A stretch of 36,550 nucleotides of DNA from Palsa-459 sp035937595 (GTDB taxonomy: Bacteria; Actinomycetota; Acidimicrobiia; Acidimicrobiales; RAAP-2): contig DASZHS010000019.1 in the NCBI GenBank assembly GCA_035937595.1, positions 1 to 36,550 on the forward strand. Reading direction: 5' to 3'. The notes below the pieces were generated by a model, which worked only from the letters and a program-made list of their open reading frames with translations, was not told the origin of the DNA and did no database searches. A program made the translations under genes and the position numbers. Below, piece by piece: positions 14,331 to 22,092 of this stretch (the first letter of the stretch is position 1; each line of letters opens with the position of its first letter).

Positions 14331-15296
14331 TTAATCCACAGCGACGGCGTCGAGCGGCGCGGGCATGCGGCGCGGCAGCACCGCGGCGAGCCGCCCGCCG
14401 CAGGCCAGCGCGGCGGCGGCGACCAGGTTGCGCGCGCCCATCGCGCGCACGCGCGGTGAGCCGTCGCGCCACCTGGCACCCGCCAGCTCGAGGTGGTACG
14501 CGACCATGCCCCGCGAGAGGCGCAGCGTCGCGCGGGCACCGGGCGCCGCGCGCAGCATGGACCACAGCGCCTGGCCCCGGCCCCACCGGCGCCGGCGGTG
14601 CGCCGCACTTCGCTGCGCGGCGTGGCGGCGGTACGCGAGCACGTCGTCGTCGACCGCGACGACGCCGCCGGCGGCCGCCAGGCGCACCAGGAGCTCGAGG
14701 TCCTCGCTGCGCCGGGTGCGCACGTCGAACCCCCCCACCGCGCGGGTGACGGCCGTGTCGAGGAGCCACGCCCCCGGGGGCGGGGAGACGAGCCGGGTCA
14801 CGAGCGCCTCGGGGCTGAGGCCGTCCGGGCTCTCGACGTGCCGGCGGTGCCGCCGCACCACCGGGCGCAGCTGGGCGATCGCCCACGTCCCGACGTCCAC
14901 GTCGGCGCCCTCGCCGTCGACCGCCCGGAACCTCCCGACGGCGCCGACCGCGCCGGGGCTGGCCGTCATCGCCCCGCCGAGGACCCCGAGGCCGCCGGGC
15001 TCGAGGGCGTCGTCGGCGTCGAGGAAGCAGACCCGGGCCCCGCGAGCTCGGACGAGGCCGTCGTTGCGCGCGGCGGACGGCCCACCGCGCGTCGGGCGCC
15101 CGACCAGCTCGACGCGCGCGTCCGACGCGGCGAGCGCCGATGCCGTCGCCGCGGTGGCGTCCGTGCTCGCGTCGTCCACGACGAGGCACTGGACGACGTC
15201 GGGTGCGGCCAGCGCGGAGCGCACCGCGTCGGTGAGGGTCCCCGCGGCATCGCGGGCGGCGACGACCACCGTGACGGTGGGCGCCCTCTTTGTCAC
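14331..15296 (-). CDS. GT2-family glycosyltransferase
   Basis: 321 aa, GT-A fold transferring a sugar from a nucleotide-sugar donor. N-terminal VTVVVAARDAAGTL, nucleotide-binding VVDDAST at about 39-45, GPSAARNDG at 72-80, and metal-binding DADD at 93-96. No strong membrane segment is visible, so it is cytosolic or peripheral. Start GTG 15296 follows GAGGAGGGACCC, a good Shine-Dalgarno; the frame is open further upstream without support. Last protein gene of the minus-strand envelope island; the RNA candidate follows its stop. Target polymer unknown. Confidence 0.87.
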   Translation of the reverse strand: MTKRAPTVTVVVAARDAAGTLTDAVRSALAAPDVVQCLVVDDASTDATAATASALAASDARVELVGRPTRGGPSAARNDGLVRARGARVCFLDADDALEPGGLGVLGGAMTASPGAVGAVGRFRAVDGEGADVDVGTWAIAQLRPVVRRHRRHVESPDGLSPEALVTRLVSPPPGAWLLDTAVTRAVGGFDVRTRRSEDLELLVRLAAAGGVVAVDDDVLAYRRHAAQRSAAHRRRRWGRGQALWSMLRAAPGARATLRLSRGMVAYHLELAGARWRDGSPRVRAMGARNLVAAAALACGGRLAAVLPRRMPAPLDAVAVD

Positions 15297-15372
15297 GGGT
15301 CCCTCCTCGCGCGCCGATCCTGGCCGACCGGGTGGCGGGGTCGGGCCGCCGCGGGGCGCCACCGAGGGCGGC

Positions 15373-16251
15373 TCAGCCCTTGGCGGAGTGCTGCACCAGC
15401 AGCTTCCAGAACCCGGTCGAGGCGTCGACCTCGACGTAGTAGTGGTCCGGCGGGTTGGGCAGGGCGACCCCGTGCTTGATGAACGCGCGGCCGAAGAACG
15501 CCGTGTCGATGCGGTTCCCGTTGGGGTCGAGGACGTAGACGTAGATGTTGCCGATGCCGAGGTACTTGAGGTAGAGGAACCGGTCCGCGGAGGAGAAGGG
15601 GCCGAGCACCGACGGCCCGGCCGAGTCGTAGGCGAACGGGTGCCCCGGCCTCGAGGCGAGCAGCGGCACCGAGGCGTTGGGACGGATCAGCTGGATCTCC
15701 CAGGGCCCGGACCCGAGGATCGACATCTTGTAGCCGCCCGCGGGGAGCATCTCGTTGAGCGTCACGTTCGAGTTGCCGGAGTTGGCGATCGGCGGCGCCA
15801 CCGGGACCGCGCCTGCGTTGAAGATGGTCACCGCGAAGTTGTAGGTGCACAGGCAGCTCGCGTGCAGGACGAGCAGGTGGCCGTTCGAGGTGAACGCGAT
15901 GCCGGCCCGGTTGTGCGTGCCGCGGAAGGTCTCGGTCGGGCCCGCCGGGACGAACGCCCCGCTCGGGAGCCCGTTGAAGGCCTTCTGGGCCTTGTGGGTG
16001 TGGGCGGGTGCGGTGGTGGGTCGGTAGTGCCAGACGACGACGCCGAGGAACCCGAGCACGACCGCGCAGGTGATGAGCACGCCGGGCCAGCGCCGCGGCC
16101 GCTCCCACTCGTCCCAGGCGGGGTCGTAGCGGCGCCGGGATCGGCCGGCCTCGGGCGGCGGCCCGTCGGGGCCGGGTGCGAGCAGCGTGTCCACGCCGCC
16201 ACCGGCGTCGCCCGGCGCACTCGCCTTTGGGCCGCGGCGCAGCGAGGGCAT
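15373..16251 (-). CDS. One-pass membrane protein with extracytoplasmic domain, unknown
   Basis: Not a family I recognise. From ATG 16251 it is 292 aa: a basic, Pro/Gly-rich cytoplasmic segment of about 54 residues (RRGPK, RSRRRYDPAWDEW), one membrane helix at 55-76, then about 215 residues outside the cell. The outer part is rich in Asn, Gly and Tyr with a beta-rich look (GNIYVYVLDPNGNR, HYYVEVDASTGFW) and has a Cys-x-Cys. Start chosen because TACCAT lies 7 nt before this ATG; GTG 16257 is in frame but too close to the -10. It sits between the GT2 and SGNH genes, suggesting a surface-polymer role; this is inference only. Confidence 0.75.
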   Translation of the reverse strand: MPSLRRGPKASAPGDAGGGVDTLLAPGPDGPPPEAGRSRRRYDPAWDEWERPRRWPGVLITCAVVLGFLGVVVWHYRPTTAPAHTHKAQKAFNGLPSGAFVPAGPTETFRGTHNRAGIAFTSNGHLLVLHASCLCTYNFAVTIFNAGAVPVAPPIANSGNSNVTLNEMLPAGGYKMSILGSGPWEIQLIRPNASVPLLASRPGHPFAYDSAGPSVLGPFSSADRFLYLKYLGIGNIYVYVLDPNGNRIDTAFFGRAFIKHGVALPNPPDHYYVEVDASTGFWKLLVQHSAKG

Positions 16252-16258
16252 CGCCACG

Positions 16259-16264
16259 ATGGTA
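16259..16264 (-). promoter_or_regulatory. -10 box of the membrane-protein gene
   Basis: TACCAT on the minus strand, 7 nt before ATG 16251. Confidence 0.45.
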
Positions 16265-16324
16265 CTCGGGGCCTTTCCGGGGGCTCCCCGCCCCGGTGCG
16301 TCACCCGATCCCGGCGCGGCGCGC

Positions 16325-17266
16325 TCAGTGCGCGAGCAGCGGCTGGAGCGTGGTCGCCCAGACGCCGGACAGGTACTCGGCGTAGGTGGCCGAGACGTGG
16401 AAGCTGTCGTAGTACGCCGCCATGGTCCCGATCACCGGCGAGCACGTCGTCGTGCAGAGCCACGGCTGCGGGTCGAGGTAGGGCACGTGCTCGGCGGCGG
16501 CCGCGGCACGCTCGGCGGCGAAGTGCTCGCGGGTGTGGCCGTTCGGGTTCGCGACCGCGCAGCTCTGGACGCTCGTCGCGTGCGCCGCGAGGCACTGCGG
16601 CAGGTCGTCGTGCGGCGGGAACGCCGAGACGTCGCCGATCACGGCGACCTGTGTCGTCGGCGACCTGAGCGCGGCGATCGTCGCTTCGAGCCCCGCCCGC
16701 CAGGCGGCGTCGGTCGTGGGCCGGTTGCGCGGTCCTGGGACGTCGCTCGTACGGCTCGCGAGCAGCACGAGCGCGGGGGCGAGCGCGTGGATCAGCCGGA
16801 TCATCGAGGCGCGCCAGGTGTTGCACCCGCGGAACGTGCGGTGCGTGGCGGCGTCCCAGACGCTGACCATCGCCGCCGGGCACCCCGACATCCAGACCAG
16901 CGAGAGCCGGTCGCCCGCCGCCCTCGCGACCGGGACGAGCGCGGGCAGCCACATCTGGGCGTGCGAGTCACCGAACAGCACGATGACCCGCCTGCTCTTG
17001 GTGTCGGCGAAGTCGCACTTCGACGGGCCGTCGCAGTGGCGGTAGGCCACGCCGTAGTACGTCCCGGCGCTGTCGCTCGGGAGCTGGGCGAGCGGCGGCA
17101 CGAGGCCCTGCGGCAGCGCCCGGATCGCGCTCGACGCCGCGACGAGCCTCGCGACCTGGGCGGCGGTGCCCGGCGTCGGCAGCCGGGCGGCGCCGAGGGC
17201 CGTCGTCGCGCCCGCGAGGATCGCGACGACGATCGCGGTCCGTGCGAGCGACCGCCGAGTCGGCAT
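16325..17266 (-). CDS. Secreted stand-alone SGNH hydrolase-like protein, paralogue 1
   Basis: 313 aa with a basic start and hydrophobic signal segment (residues 8-26). Then comes the PGTxxQVAxLV...LPxxxxPPL motif shared by all three paralogues. Nucleophile Ser in GDSH at 99-102 and the catalytic pair Asp287/His290 in YYDSFHVS. Conserved Cys pairs (CLAAH..SVQSC, LCTTTC) suggest disulfides and an extracytoplasmic place. The domain resembles the C-terminal SGNH part of OafA-type O-acyltransferases. Start ATG 17266 follows a GAGGAGG Shine-Dalgarno. It lies 92 nt after the acyltransferase gene, likely the partner that places or removes acyl groups on a surface glycan. Confidence 0.85.
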   Translation of the reverse strand: MPTRRSLARTAIVVAILAGATTALGAARLPTPGTAAQVARLVAASSAIRALPQGLVPPLAQLPSDSAGTYYGVAYRHCDGPSKCDFADTKSRRVIVLFGDSHAQMWLPALVPVARAAGDRLSLVWMSGCPAAMVSVWDAATHRTFRGCNTWRASMIRLIHALAPALVLLASRTSDVPGPRNRPTTDAAWRAGLEATIAALRSPTTQVAVIGDVSAFPPHDDLPQCLAAHATSVQSCAVANPNGHTREHFAAERAAAAAEHVPYLDPQPWLCTTTCSPVIGTMAAYYDSFHVSATYAEYLSGVWATTLQPLLAH

Positions 17267-17358
17267 CGGCCCTCCTCGAGCACCCGGGCGCCCCAGCCGC
17301 GCACGGGGCATCGGATCGTATCTGGGGCGCCGCCGCGCCGGCGTGCGGCGCCGACGGC

Positions 17359-18612
17359 CTAGTACACGAGCACCTTGTGGTACAGGGCGCAGACGAGGAA
17401 CGCGGCGGCGACGAACAGCAAGCCCATCGCGATGCTCACCCACGGCCGGGCGGCGAGCGCCCGCGAGCGCCGGATGGGCTTCTCGAGCGCGTAGTACATC
17501 GCGAAGGAGAGCACGAGGGTCACCCCGGCGATCTCGAGGCGCTCGTGCACCGGCAGCGGGTGGCCCGTGTACAGGCTCCCCAGCAGCAGGATCATCGGCG
17601 GGTAGTGCAGTAGGTACCAGCCGTAGGACACGCGCCCGACGGCCCTCGCGGGCGCGAGCCCGAGGAGGTGGCCGGCGCCGAGGCCGGACATCCCGCCCAC
17701 GATCACCGCGACGGTCCCGAGCACCGGGAGGAGGGCCGCGCTGCCGGGGAAGATCGTCGCGTCGGAGTAGATCGCGGCGCTCACGCAGATCGCCGCCAGG
17801 CCACCCCACGCGAGCGCGACCCCCGCCCACCGGTGCAGTCGCGACAGCGGCACGACGAGCGTCGCGGCGAGCGCGCCGAGGCCCAGCTCCCAGGCCCTCG
17901 TGAAGGGCGAGTAGTAGGCCCAGATGGGGTTCGTGTCGGTCGCGTGGATCGACCACACGAAGGAAGCGACGACCCCGGCGAGGGCGACGAGGAAGATGAG
18001 GCGACGCAGCGGCCACCACCTCGCGAGCAGCCCGAACACGAGCACGATCGTCGGCCACACGAAGTAGAACTGCTCCTCGACGGCGAGCGACCAGTAGTGC
18101 AGGAGCGGCGAGGCCTTGAGCGGGTCGGTGCTCTGGAGGAAGTAGTCCGTGCCCACGTTCGCGTAGTGGACGTTCGCCGCGAACAGGGCCGCCCACTTGC
18201 CGTCCTGGGTCGTGAACGCGTACGCGATGATGTTCTGGTAGTGGTGGGCCATGAGCACGGTCCCGATGATGACGAGCATCCCCGCCGGCAGGATCCGCCG
18301 GGCACGCCGCGCGTAGAAGCCGGGGATCGACACCGTCCGCCGCTTCTCGTGCTCGCGGAGCAGGAGCCCCGTGATGAGGAACCCGGAGATCACGAAGAAC
18401 ACGTCCACCCCGACGAACCCGCCGGAGGAGACACCGCAGTGGTAGAGCACCACCAAGAGGACCGCCACCGCGCGCAGGCCCTCGACGTCGGGGCGGAAGG
18501 CGAGGTCGATGCCGCCGGGCGTCTCGGGCGGCGGATCGGCGTCGCCGCGCGTGACGTCGGCGTCCGCGACGACCGGGACCTCCGCCTCGGCCGCTTGCGC
18601 CGTCGCCGTCAC
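17359..18612 (-). CDS. Membrane O-acyltransferase (acyltransferase 3, OafA-like) lacking the SGNH domain
   Basis: 417 aa integral membrane acyltransferase that moves acyl groups, usually acetyl, to carbohydrates at the membrane. FRPDVEGLRA at 39-48, catalytic-region His58 in VVLYHCG, GVDVFFVISGFLIT, and R-x-x-R-R-ILPA, followed by about ten membrane helices. Many actinobacterial relatives carry an SGNH domain after the last helix; this one ends with KVLVY, while SGNH proteins are encoded separately next door. GTG 18612 is taken as start; it overlaps by GTGA the stop of an 11-codon ORF (18609-18644) that has a -10 at proper distance. Confidence 0.88.
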   Translation of the reverse strand: MTATAQAAEAEVPVVADADVTRGDADPPPETPGGIDLAFRPDVEGLRAVAVLLVVLYHCGVSSGGFVGVDVFFVISGFLITGLLLREHEKRRTVSIPGFYARRARRILPAGMLVIIGTVLMAHHYQNIIAYAFTTQDGKWAALFAANVHYANVGTDYFLQSTDPLKASPLLHYWSLAVEEQFYFVWPTIVLVFGLLARWWPLRRLIFLVALAGVVASFVWSIHATDTNPIWAYYSPFTRAWELGLGALAATLVVPLSRLHRWAGVALAWGGLAAICVSAAIYSDATIFPGSAALLPVLGTVAVIVGGMSGLGAGHLLGLAPARAVGRVSYGWYLLHYPPMILLLGSLYTGHPLPVHERLEIAGVTLVLSFAMYYALEKPIRRSRALAARPWVSIAMGLLFVAAAFLVCALYHKVLVY

Positions 18613-18644
18613 GGCGCCCGGCCCAAGGTCCGAGCCGGCGCCAT
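18609..18644 (-). CDS. Putative 11-codon leader peptide before the acyltransferase
   Basis: ATG 18644 encodes MAPARTLGRAP and stops in a GTGA overlap with the acyltransferase start. TAACTT (18653-18658) lies 8 nt before the ATG, so the mRNA would begin at or just before it. Without this ORF the acyltransferase GTG has no visible ribosome site, so coupling is plausible. No independent evidence of translation. Confidence 0.35.
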   Translation of the reverse strand: MAPARTLGRAP

Positions 18645-18652
18645 GGGGGCGC

Positions 18653-18658
18653 AAGTTA
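18653..18658 (-). promoter_or_regulatory. -10 box of the acyltransferase transcript
   Basis: TAACTT on the minus strand, 8 nt before the leader ATG at 18644. Confidence 0.4.
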
Positions 18659-18746
18659 GCGCTTGAGGCATCGAGCGCCGGGCAGCGACCCTCACCGAGC
18701 GCCGCACGTCGTTCCTGCGCGACACGACGCGCCGCGCAACCATCGG

Positions 18747-18752
18747 TACGAT
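18747..18752 (+). promoter_or_regulatory. -10 box of SGNH paralogue 2
   Basis: TACGAT; predicts a leader of about 34 nt containing the GAGGAGG Shine-Dalgarno before GTG 18793. Confidence 0.45.
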
Positions 18753-18792
18753 CGCCCGTTCGGGTGCCGAGCGTCGACGCGAGGAGGGCATC

Positions 18793-19785
18793 GTGGGCCG
18801 AGGTCGGCGGTGGGTGGCCGCGATCGGCGCCCTCAGCGCGGCCGTGCTCATCTCGGGTGTCGCGGGCGCGCGGGCCTTCCCCTCGCCGGGCACCCCGCAG
18901 CAGGTCGCCGCGCTCGTCGCGAGCTCGCACGCGATCGAGCGGCTGCCGAGCAGCCTCGTGCCCCCGCTCGCGGACCTGGGTGCCGACAACGCGGCCGCGT
19001 GGGGGTACTGGAAGGTTGCGCACGGCTGCACCACGGTGACCGAGTGCGCCTACGGCGACAAGGGGGCGAGCGCGAGCGTCGTGCTCCTCGGCGACTCCCA
19101 CGCCGCGATGTGGCTCCCCGCGCTCGACTGGGTGGGGCACCACCTGGGCTTCCGCGTCGTGCTGCTCTGGGAGCCGGGCTGCCCTGCCGCCGACGTGACC
19201 GTGCTGAGCGACCGCACCCACCGCGTCGACGCGGCGTGCAACGCGTTCCGCAAGGCCGCGCTCTCGGCGATCACCACGCTCGCGCCCGAGCTCGTGCTCA
19301 CCGCCAACCGGACGACGAACGTGGAGGGCCCTGGCGGACGGTTCGTCACGAGCCGCGCGTGGCAGGCCGGCCTCACCGCAACGATCTCGACGCTCCTCGC
19401 CGCCAAGCTCCGCGTCGCGGTCATCGGCGACGTCACGGCGCTCACGAGCCGGATCCCCCAGTGCCTGGCCGCCTACCCGAGCACGGTCCAGCGGTGCTCG
19501 TCGCCGAACCCGAACCCGGCCGAGCACACCGAGCGCAAGGCCGAGCTCGCCGCTGCCAAGGCGACGGGCGTGCCCTACCTCGACCCGGAGCCCTGGCTGT
19601 GCACCAAGGTCTGCTCGCCGGTCGTCGGGACCTACGCCACCTACTACGACTGGCAGCACGTCTCTGCGACCTACGCCGCGTTCCTCAGCCTCGAGTGGGA
19701 GGGCGCCCTCAAGCCGCTGCTCGTGGGCGGTGCGGCTCAGCGCAGGACGGGCGCGAGCGCGCGGCCCAGCACGGTGGTGAGGTAG
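18793..19785 (+). CDS. Secreted stand-alone SGNH hydrolase-like protein, paralogue 2
   Basis: 330 aa. Signal segment at about 6-27, PGTPQQVAALV motif at 32-42, GDSH at 100-103, Asp286/His289 in YYDWQHVS, and the conserved Cys pairs (CLAAYPSTVQRC, LCTKVC). All catalytic residues are present. Start is GTG 18793 after a GAGGAGG Shine-Dalgarno. Divergent from the acyltransferase. The last 17-20 residues (after KPLL) have no match in the paralogues and are antisense to the end of paralogue 3, giving a 49-nt convergent overlap; loss of an earlier stop is likely. Confidence 0.84.
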   Translation: MGRGRRWVAAIGALSAAVLISGVAGARAFPSPGTPQQVAALVASSHAIERLPSSLVPPLADLGADNAAAWGYWKVAHGCTTVTECAYGDKGASASVVLLGDSHAAMWLPALDWVGHHLGFRVVLLWEPGCPAADVTVLSDRTHRVDAACNAFRKAALSAITTLAPELVLTANRTTNVEGPGGRFVTSRAWQAGLTATISTLLAAKLRVAVIGDVTALTSRIPQCLAAYPSTVQRCSSPNPNPAEHTERKAELAAAKATGVPYLDPEPWLCTKVCSPVVGTYATYYDWQHVSATYAAFLSLEWEGALKPLLVGGAAQRRTGASARPSTVVR

Positions 19786-20669
19786 GTCGCGTACGTCGTG
19801 GAGAGGTGCCCGGCGCTGTTGTAGGCGATCATGGTGCCGATGACGACCGTGCACGTCGCCGAGCAGGTCCACGGCACCTCGTCGATGTAGCGCACCTTCG
19901 TCGCCGTGGTGGCGGCGCGGTCCGCGGCGAGCTCGGCGGTGAACGACGTCGTCGCCTCGGGCCGCGAGCAGAGCTGGATCGCGCTCGGGTGCGCCGCGAC
20001 GCAGGCGACCGGGTCTGGGAGGACGAACGACTGGCCGATGACGACCTTGCGCAGGTGCTTGCCGTGCAGCGCACGGAGGCTCGTCTCGAGGGCGGTCGTC
20101 CACTCGGCACCCGTGATCAGCTCGTGCTGGGCGTCGAGCGTGTAGTAGCCCTCCGAGACCACGACGAGCGAGGGGTCGAGACGGTCGATGCGCCGGAGCG
20201 TGTGCTGGCGGAAGAGCGGGCACGCCGGGTCCGGCGCGTTCGTGACGACGTCCCAGATGGTCACGTTGGCGACCGGGCACCCGTAGCTCATGAGCGCGAC
20301 GAGGCGCCACCTCGCGGCCTTCGCGATGGCGTCGAGCGCAGGGAACCACATGAGCGCGTGCGAGTCGCCGAAGAGCACCATGGTGCGCCGGCCGTGCACG
20401 TCCCCGAACACGCAGGCGGGCTCGGTGGGTCCGGTGATGCACGGGGCGAGCGACGGGTACGCCGACAGCGGGTCGTCGGCGCTCGCCGAGGGCAAAGGCG
20501 GCGTGACGTCGGCGGGCAGCTGGGCGATCGACGGCGCCGCCGCCACGAGCGCCGCGACCTGCTGGGGCGTGCCGGGTGCGACCGTGGCACCCGCCGCTGC
20601 GAGCAGGGAGACGATCGCGAGGGCGCTCCCTGCGACGACGGCACCGGCTCGCGCCCTCGGGCGACGCAC
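19737..20669 (-). CDS. Secreted SGNH-like protein, paralogue 3, catalytic Asp missing
   Basis: 310 aa with the same layout: signal segment near 8-30, PGTPQQVAALV at 32-42, GDSH at 101-104, Cys pairs (CVAAHPSAIQLC, TCSATC). At the C-terminal motif it reads YNSAGHLS: His288 is kept, but the residue three before it is Ser, not Asp, and the nearest acidic replacement is an Asn at 284. It may work as a Ser-His dyad, or bind without hydrolysing. Leaderless GTG start at 20669 (TAGTCT 7 nt upstream). Its own promoter separates it from mftD behind it. Confidence 0.82.
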   Translation of the reverse strand: MRRPRARAGAVVAGSALAIVSLLAAAGATVAPGTPQQVAALVAAAPSIAQLPADVTPPLPSASADDPLSAYPSLAPCITGPTEPACVFGDVHGRRTMVLFGDSHALMWFPALDAIAKAARWRLVALMSYGCPVANVTIWDVVTNAPDPACPLFRQHTLRRIDRLDPSLVVVSEGYYTLDAQHELITGAEWTTALETSLRALHGKHLRKVVIGQSFVLPDPVACVAAHPSAIQLCSRPEATTSFTAELAADRAATTATKVRYIDEVPWTCSATCTVVIGTMIAYNSAGHLSTTYATYLTTVLGRALAPVLR

Positions 20670-20676
20670 GGCTCGC

Positions 20677-20682
20677 AGACTA
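20677..20682 (-). promoter_or_regulatory. -10 box of SGNH paralogue 3
   Basis: TAGTCT on the minus strand, 7 nt before GTG 20669. Confidence 0.45.
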
Positions 20683-20695
20683 CGGCCCGAGCCGC

Positions 20696-21880
20696 TCAGT
20701 TCGAGATCGGCGCTCCGAGGACCCGGGTGAACCCGGGCGGGATGACGAGGTCGTCCGGAGCGAGCTCGTCGACGGTGGCGCGCCCGAGCCCCAGCATCGC
20801 CGAGTCGAGGCCGCCGCGCAGCACGTCGAGCACGTTCTCCACCCCGGCCTGACCGTTGGCGGCAAGGCCCCACAGGTAGGCGCGGCCGATCATCACGGCA
20901 CGCGCCCCGAGCGCCAGGGCCTTGGCCACGTCCCCGCCGCGGCGCACTCCTCCGTCGAGCAGGACCTCGACGTCGGACCCCACCAGCTCGGCGATCGCCG
21001 GGAGCACCCGGATGGTGGCGGGCGTCCCGTCGAGGTTGTTCCCTCCGTGGTTGGACACCGAGATGGCGGTGACGCCGGCGTCGACGGCTCGACGCGCGTC
21101 GTCGAGCCGCACGACGCCCTTCAGCATGAACGGGCCGCCCCACTCGCGGCGCAGCCAGGCGACGTCCTCCCAGGAGGGGGGCGGGGTCTGCATCCACTCC
21201 CCGTACGCACCGAAGAAGGTGGGGGCCGGCTGGCCGGGCTCGGCGAGGTTGGGGACCGTGAGGTCGGGCAGGTGGCCGGCGCGAAGGTACGAGAGCAGCC
21301 ACCGGGGTCGTCGGATCCCCTCGGGCGCGAAGCGAAGGAGCGCCCGGAGGTCCATCCGCTCGGGGATCGAGGGGCTCCCCCAGTCCCGCCCGTGCGAGAA
21401 CGACCAGTCGAGCGTCACGATCAGCCCGACGGCACCCGCGGCGCGTGCGCGCTCCATCCGCGCGAGCATCTGGTCGCGCGTCCCCACCCAGTACACCTGG
21501 AAGAAGGTCATGGGGTTGGCGGCGGCCACGTCCTCCACGGTGCAGCTCGCGAACGAGCTGAGCCCGATCGCGGTCCCGCGCGCCGCGGCCGCCCGCGCGA
21601 CGGCGACCTCGCCGTCAGGGTGCACCGCCTGGACGCCCGTGGGCGAGAGCACGACGGGCAGCGAGATCGACTGGCCCATCACGGTCGTGGCGAGCTCGCG
21701 CTTCTCGGAGAGCCCGGCGACGTGGGGCGCGAAGCCGAGCTCGCCGAACGCGCGCACGTTGTCCGCGGTGGTGAGCCCGCGCTCGGAGCCGGCGACCAGG
21801 GCGCCGTAGACCGACGGCGGCAGCCGCCGCTTCGCGCGCTGCTCGGCGATGGCGACGGTCTCGAACCAGCGATTGGCCAT
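20696..21880 (-). CDS. mftD: Pre-mycofactocin synthase (FMN-dependent)
   Basis: 394 aa flavoprotein of the lactate/glycolate oxidase fold. In the mycofactocin pathway MftD oxidatively deaminates AHDP, derived from the Val-Tyr end of MftA, to pre-mycofactocin. Very close to the mycobacterial protein as I recall it: WFETVAIAEQRAKRRLP near the start, SHGRDWGSPSIPE, TFFGAYGEWM.TPPP, SNHGGNNLDGTPA with the catalytic His, and GARAVMIGRAYLWGLAA. Start ATG 21880 (second of two ATGs), because AGGGAG is better placed for it and family members begin MA..W. None of mftA, B, C, E or F is in the window; tRNA-Ala is upstream and SGNH paralogue 3 lies downstream. A role outside mycofactocin is possible if the rest of the pathway is absent. 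Confidence 0.9.
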   Translation of the reverse strand: MANRWFETVAIAEQRAKRRLPPSVYGALVAGSERGLTTADNVRAFGELGFAPHVAGLSEKRELATTVMGQSISLPVVLSPTGVQAVHPDGEVAVARAAAARGTAIGLSSFASCTVEDVAAANPMTFFQVYWVGTRDQMLARMERARAAGAVGLIVTLDWSFSHGRDWGSPSIPERMDLRALLRFAPEGIRRPRWLLSYLRAGHLPDLTVPNLAEPGQPAPTFFGAYGEWMQTPPPSWEDVAWLRREWGGPFMLKGVVRLDDARRAVDAGVTAISVSNHGGNNLDGTPATIRVLPAIAELVGSDVEVLLDGGVRRGGDVAKALALGARAVMIGRAYLWGLAANGQAGVENVLDVLRGGLDSAMLGLGRATVDELAPDDLVIPPGFTRVLGAPISN

Positions 21881-21950
21881 CATTCTCCCTCGGTCCGGAT
21901 CGCCCCGCTGGGAGCACGGAGGTCCTCCGTGGCCAACTCGGCGTCCAGGG

Positions 21951-22023
21951 TGGAGGTGAAGGGACTCGAACCCTCGGCCTCTACATTGCGAACGTAGCGC
22001 TCTACCAGCTGAGCTACACCCCC
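21951..22023 (-). tRNA. tRNA-Ala (anticodon CGC)
   Basis: 73 nt cloverleaf. Acceptor stem GGGGGTG/CACCTCC contains the G3:U70 pair that specifies alanine; D arm GCTCAGCTGGTAGAGC; anticodon loop TTCGCAA gives CGC (codon GCG); T loop TTCGAGT; discriminator A. The 3' CCA is not encoded. Confidence 0.95.
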
Positions 22024-22092
22024 GAAGGAGCGATCACCTTACCGCACGGCGCCGGCGTCGCCCTCTCGCGGCGCGCCCGCGGTCGGGTCGTG

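Noticed and set aside
14246..14340. Possible DnaA boxes or replication origin (TTAATCCACA, ATATCCACG)
   Set aside because: Only imperfect, few copies, no dnaA or dnaN nearby; one copy lies in the end of the glycosyltransferase gene.
18793..20669. Insertion or phage origin of the SGNH island
   Set aside because: No transposase, integrase, terminal repeats or change in base composition; the nearby tRNA-Ala shows no repeated 3' end.
20696..21880. L-lactate dehydrogenase (LldD)
   Set aside because: Motifs such as WFETVAIAEQRAKRRLP and SHGRDWGSPSIPE match MftD rather than LldD.
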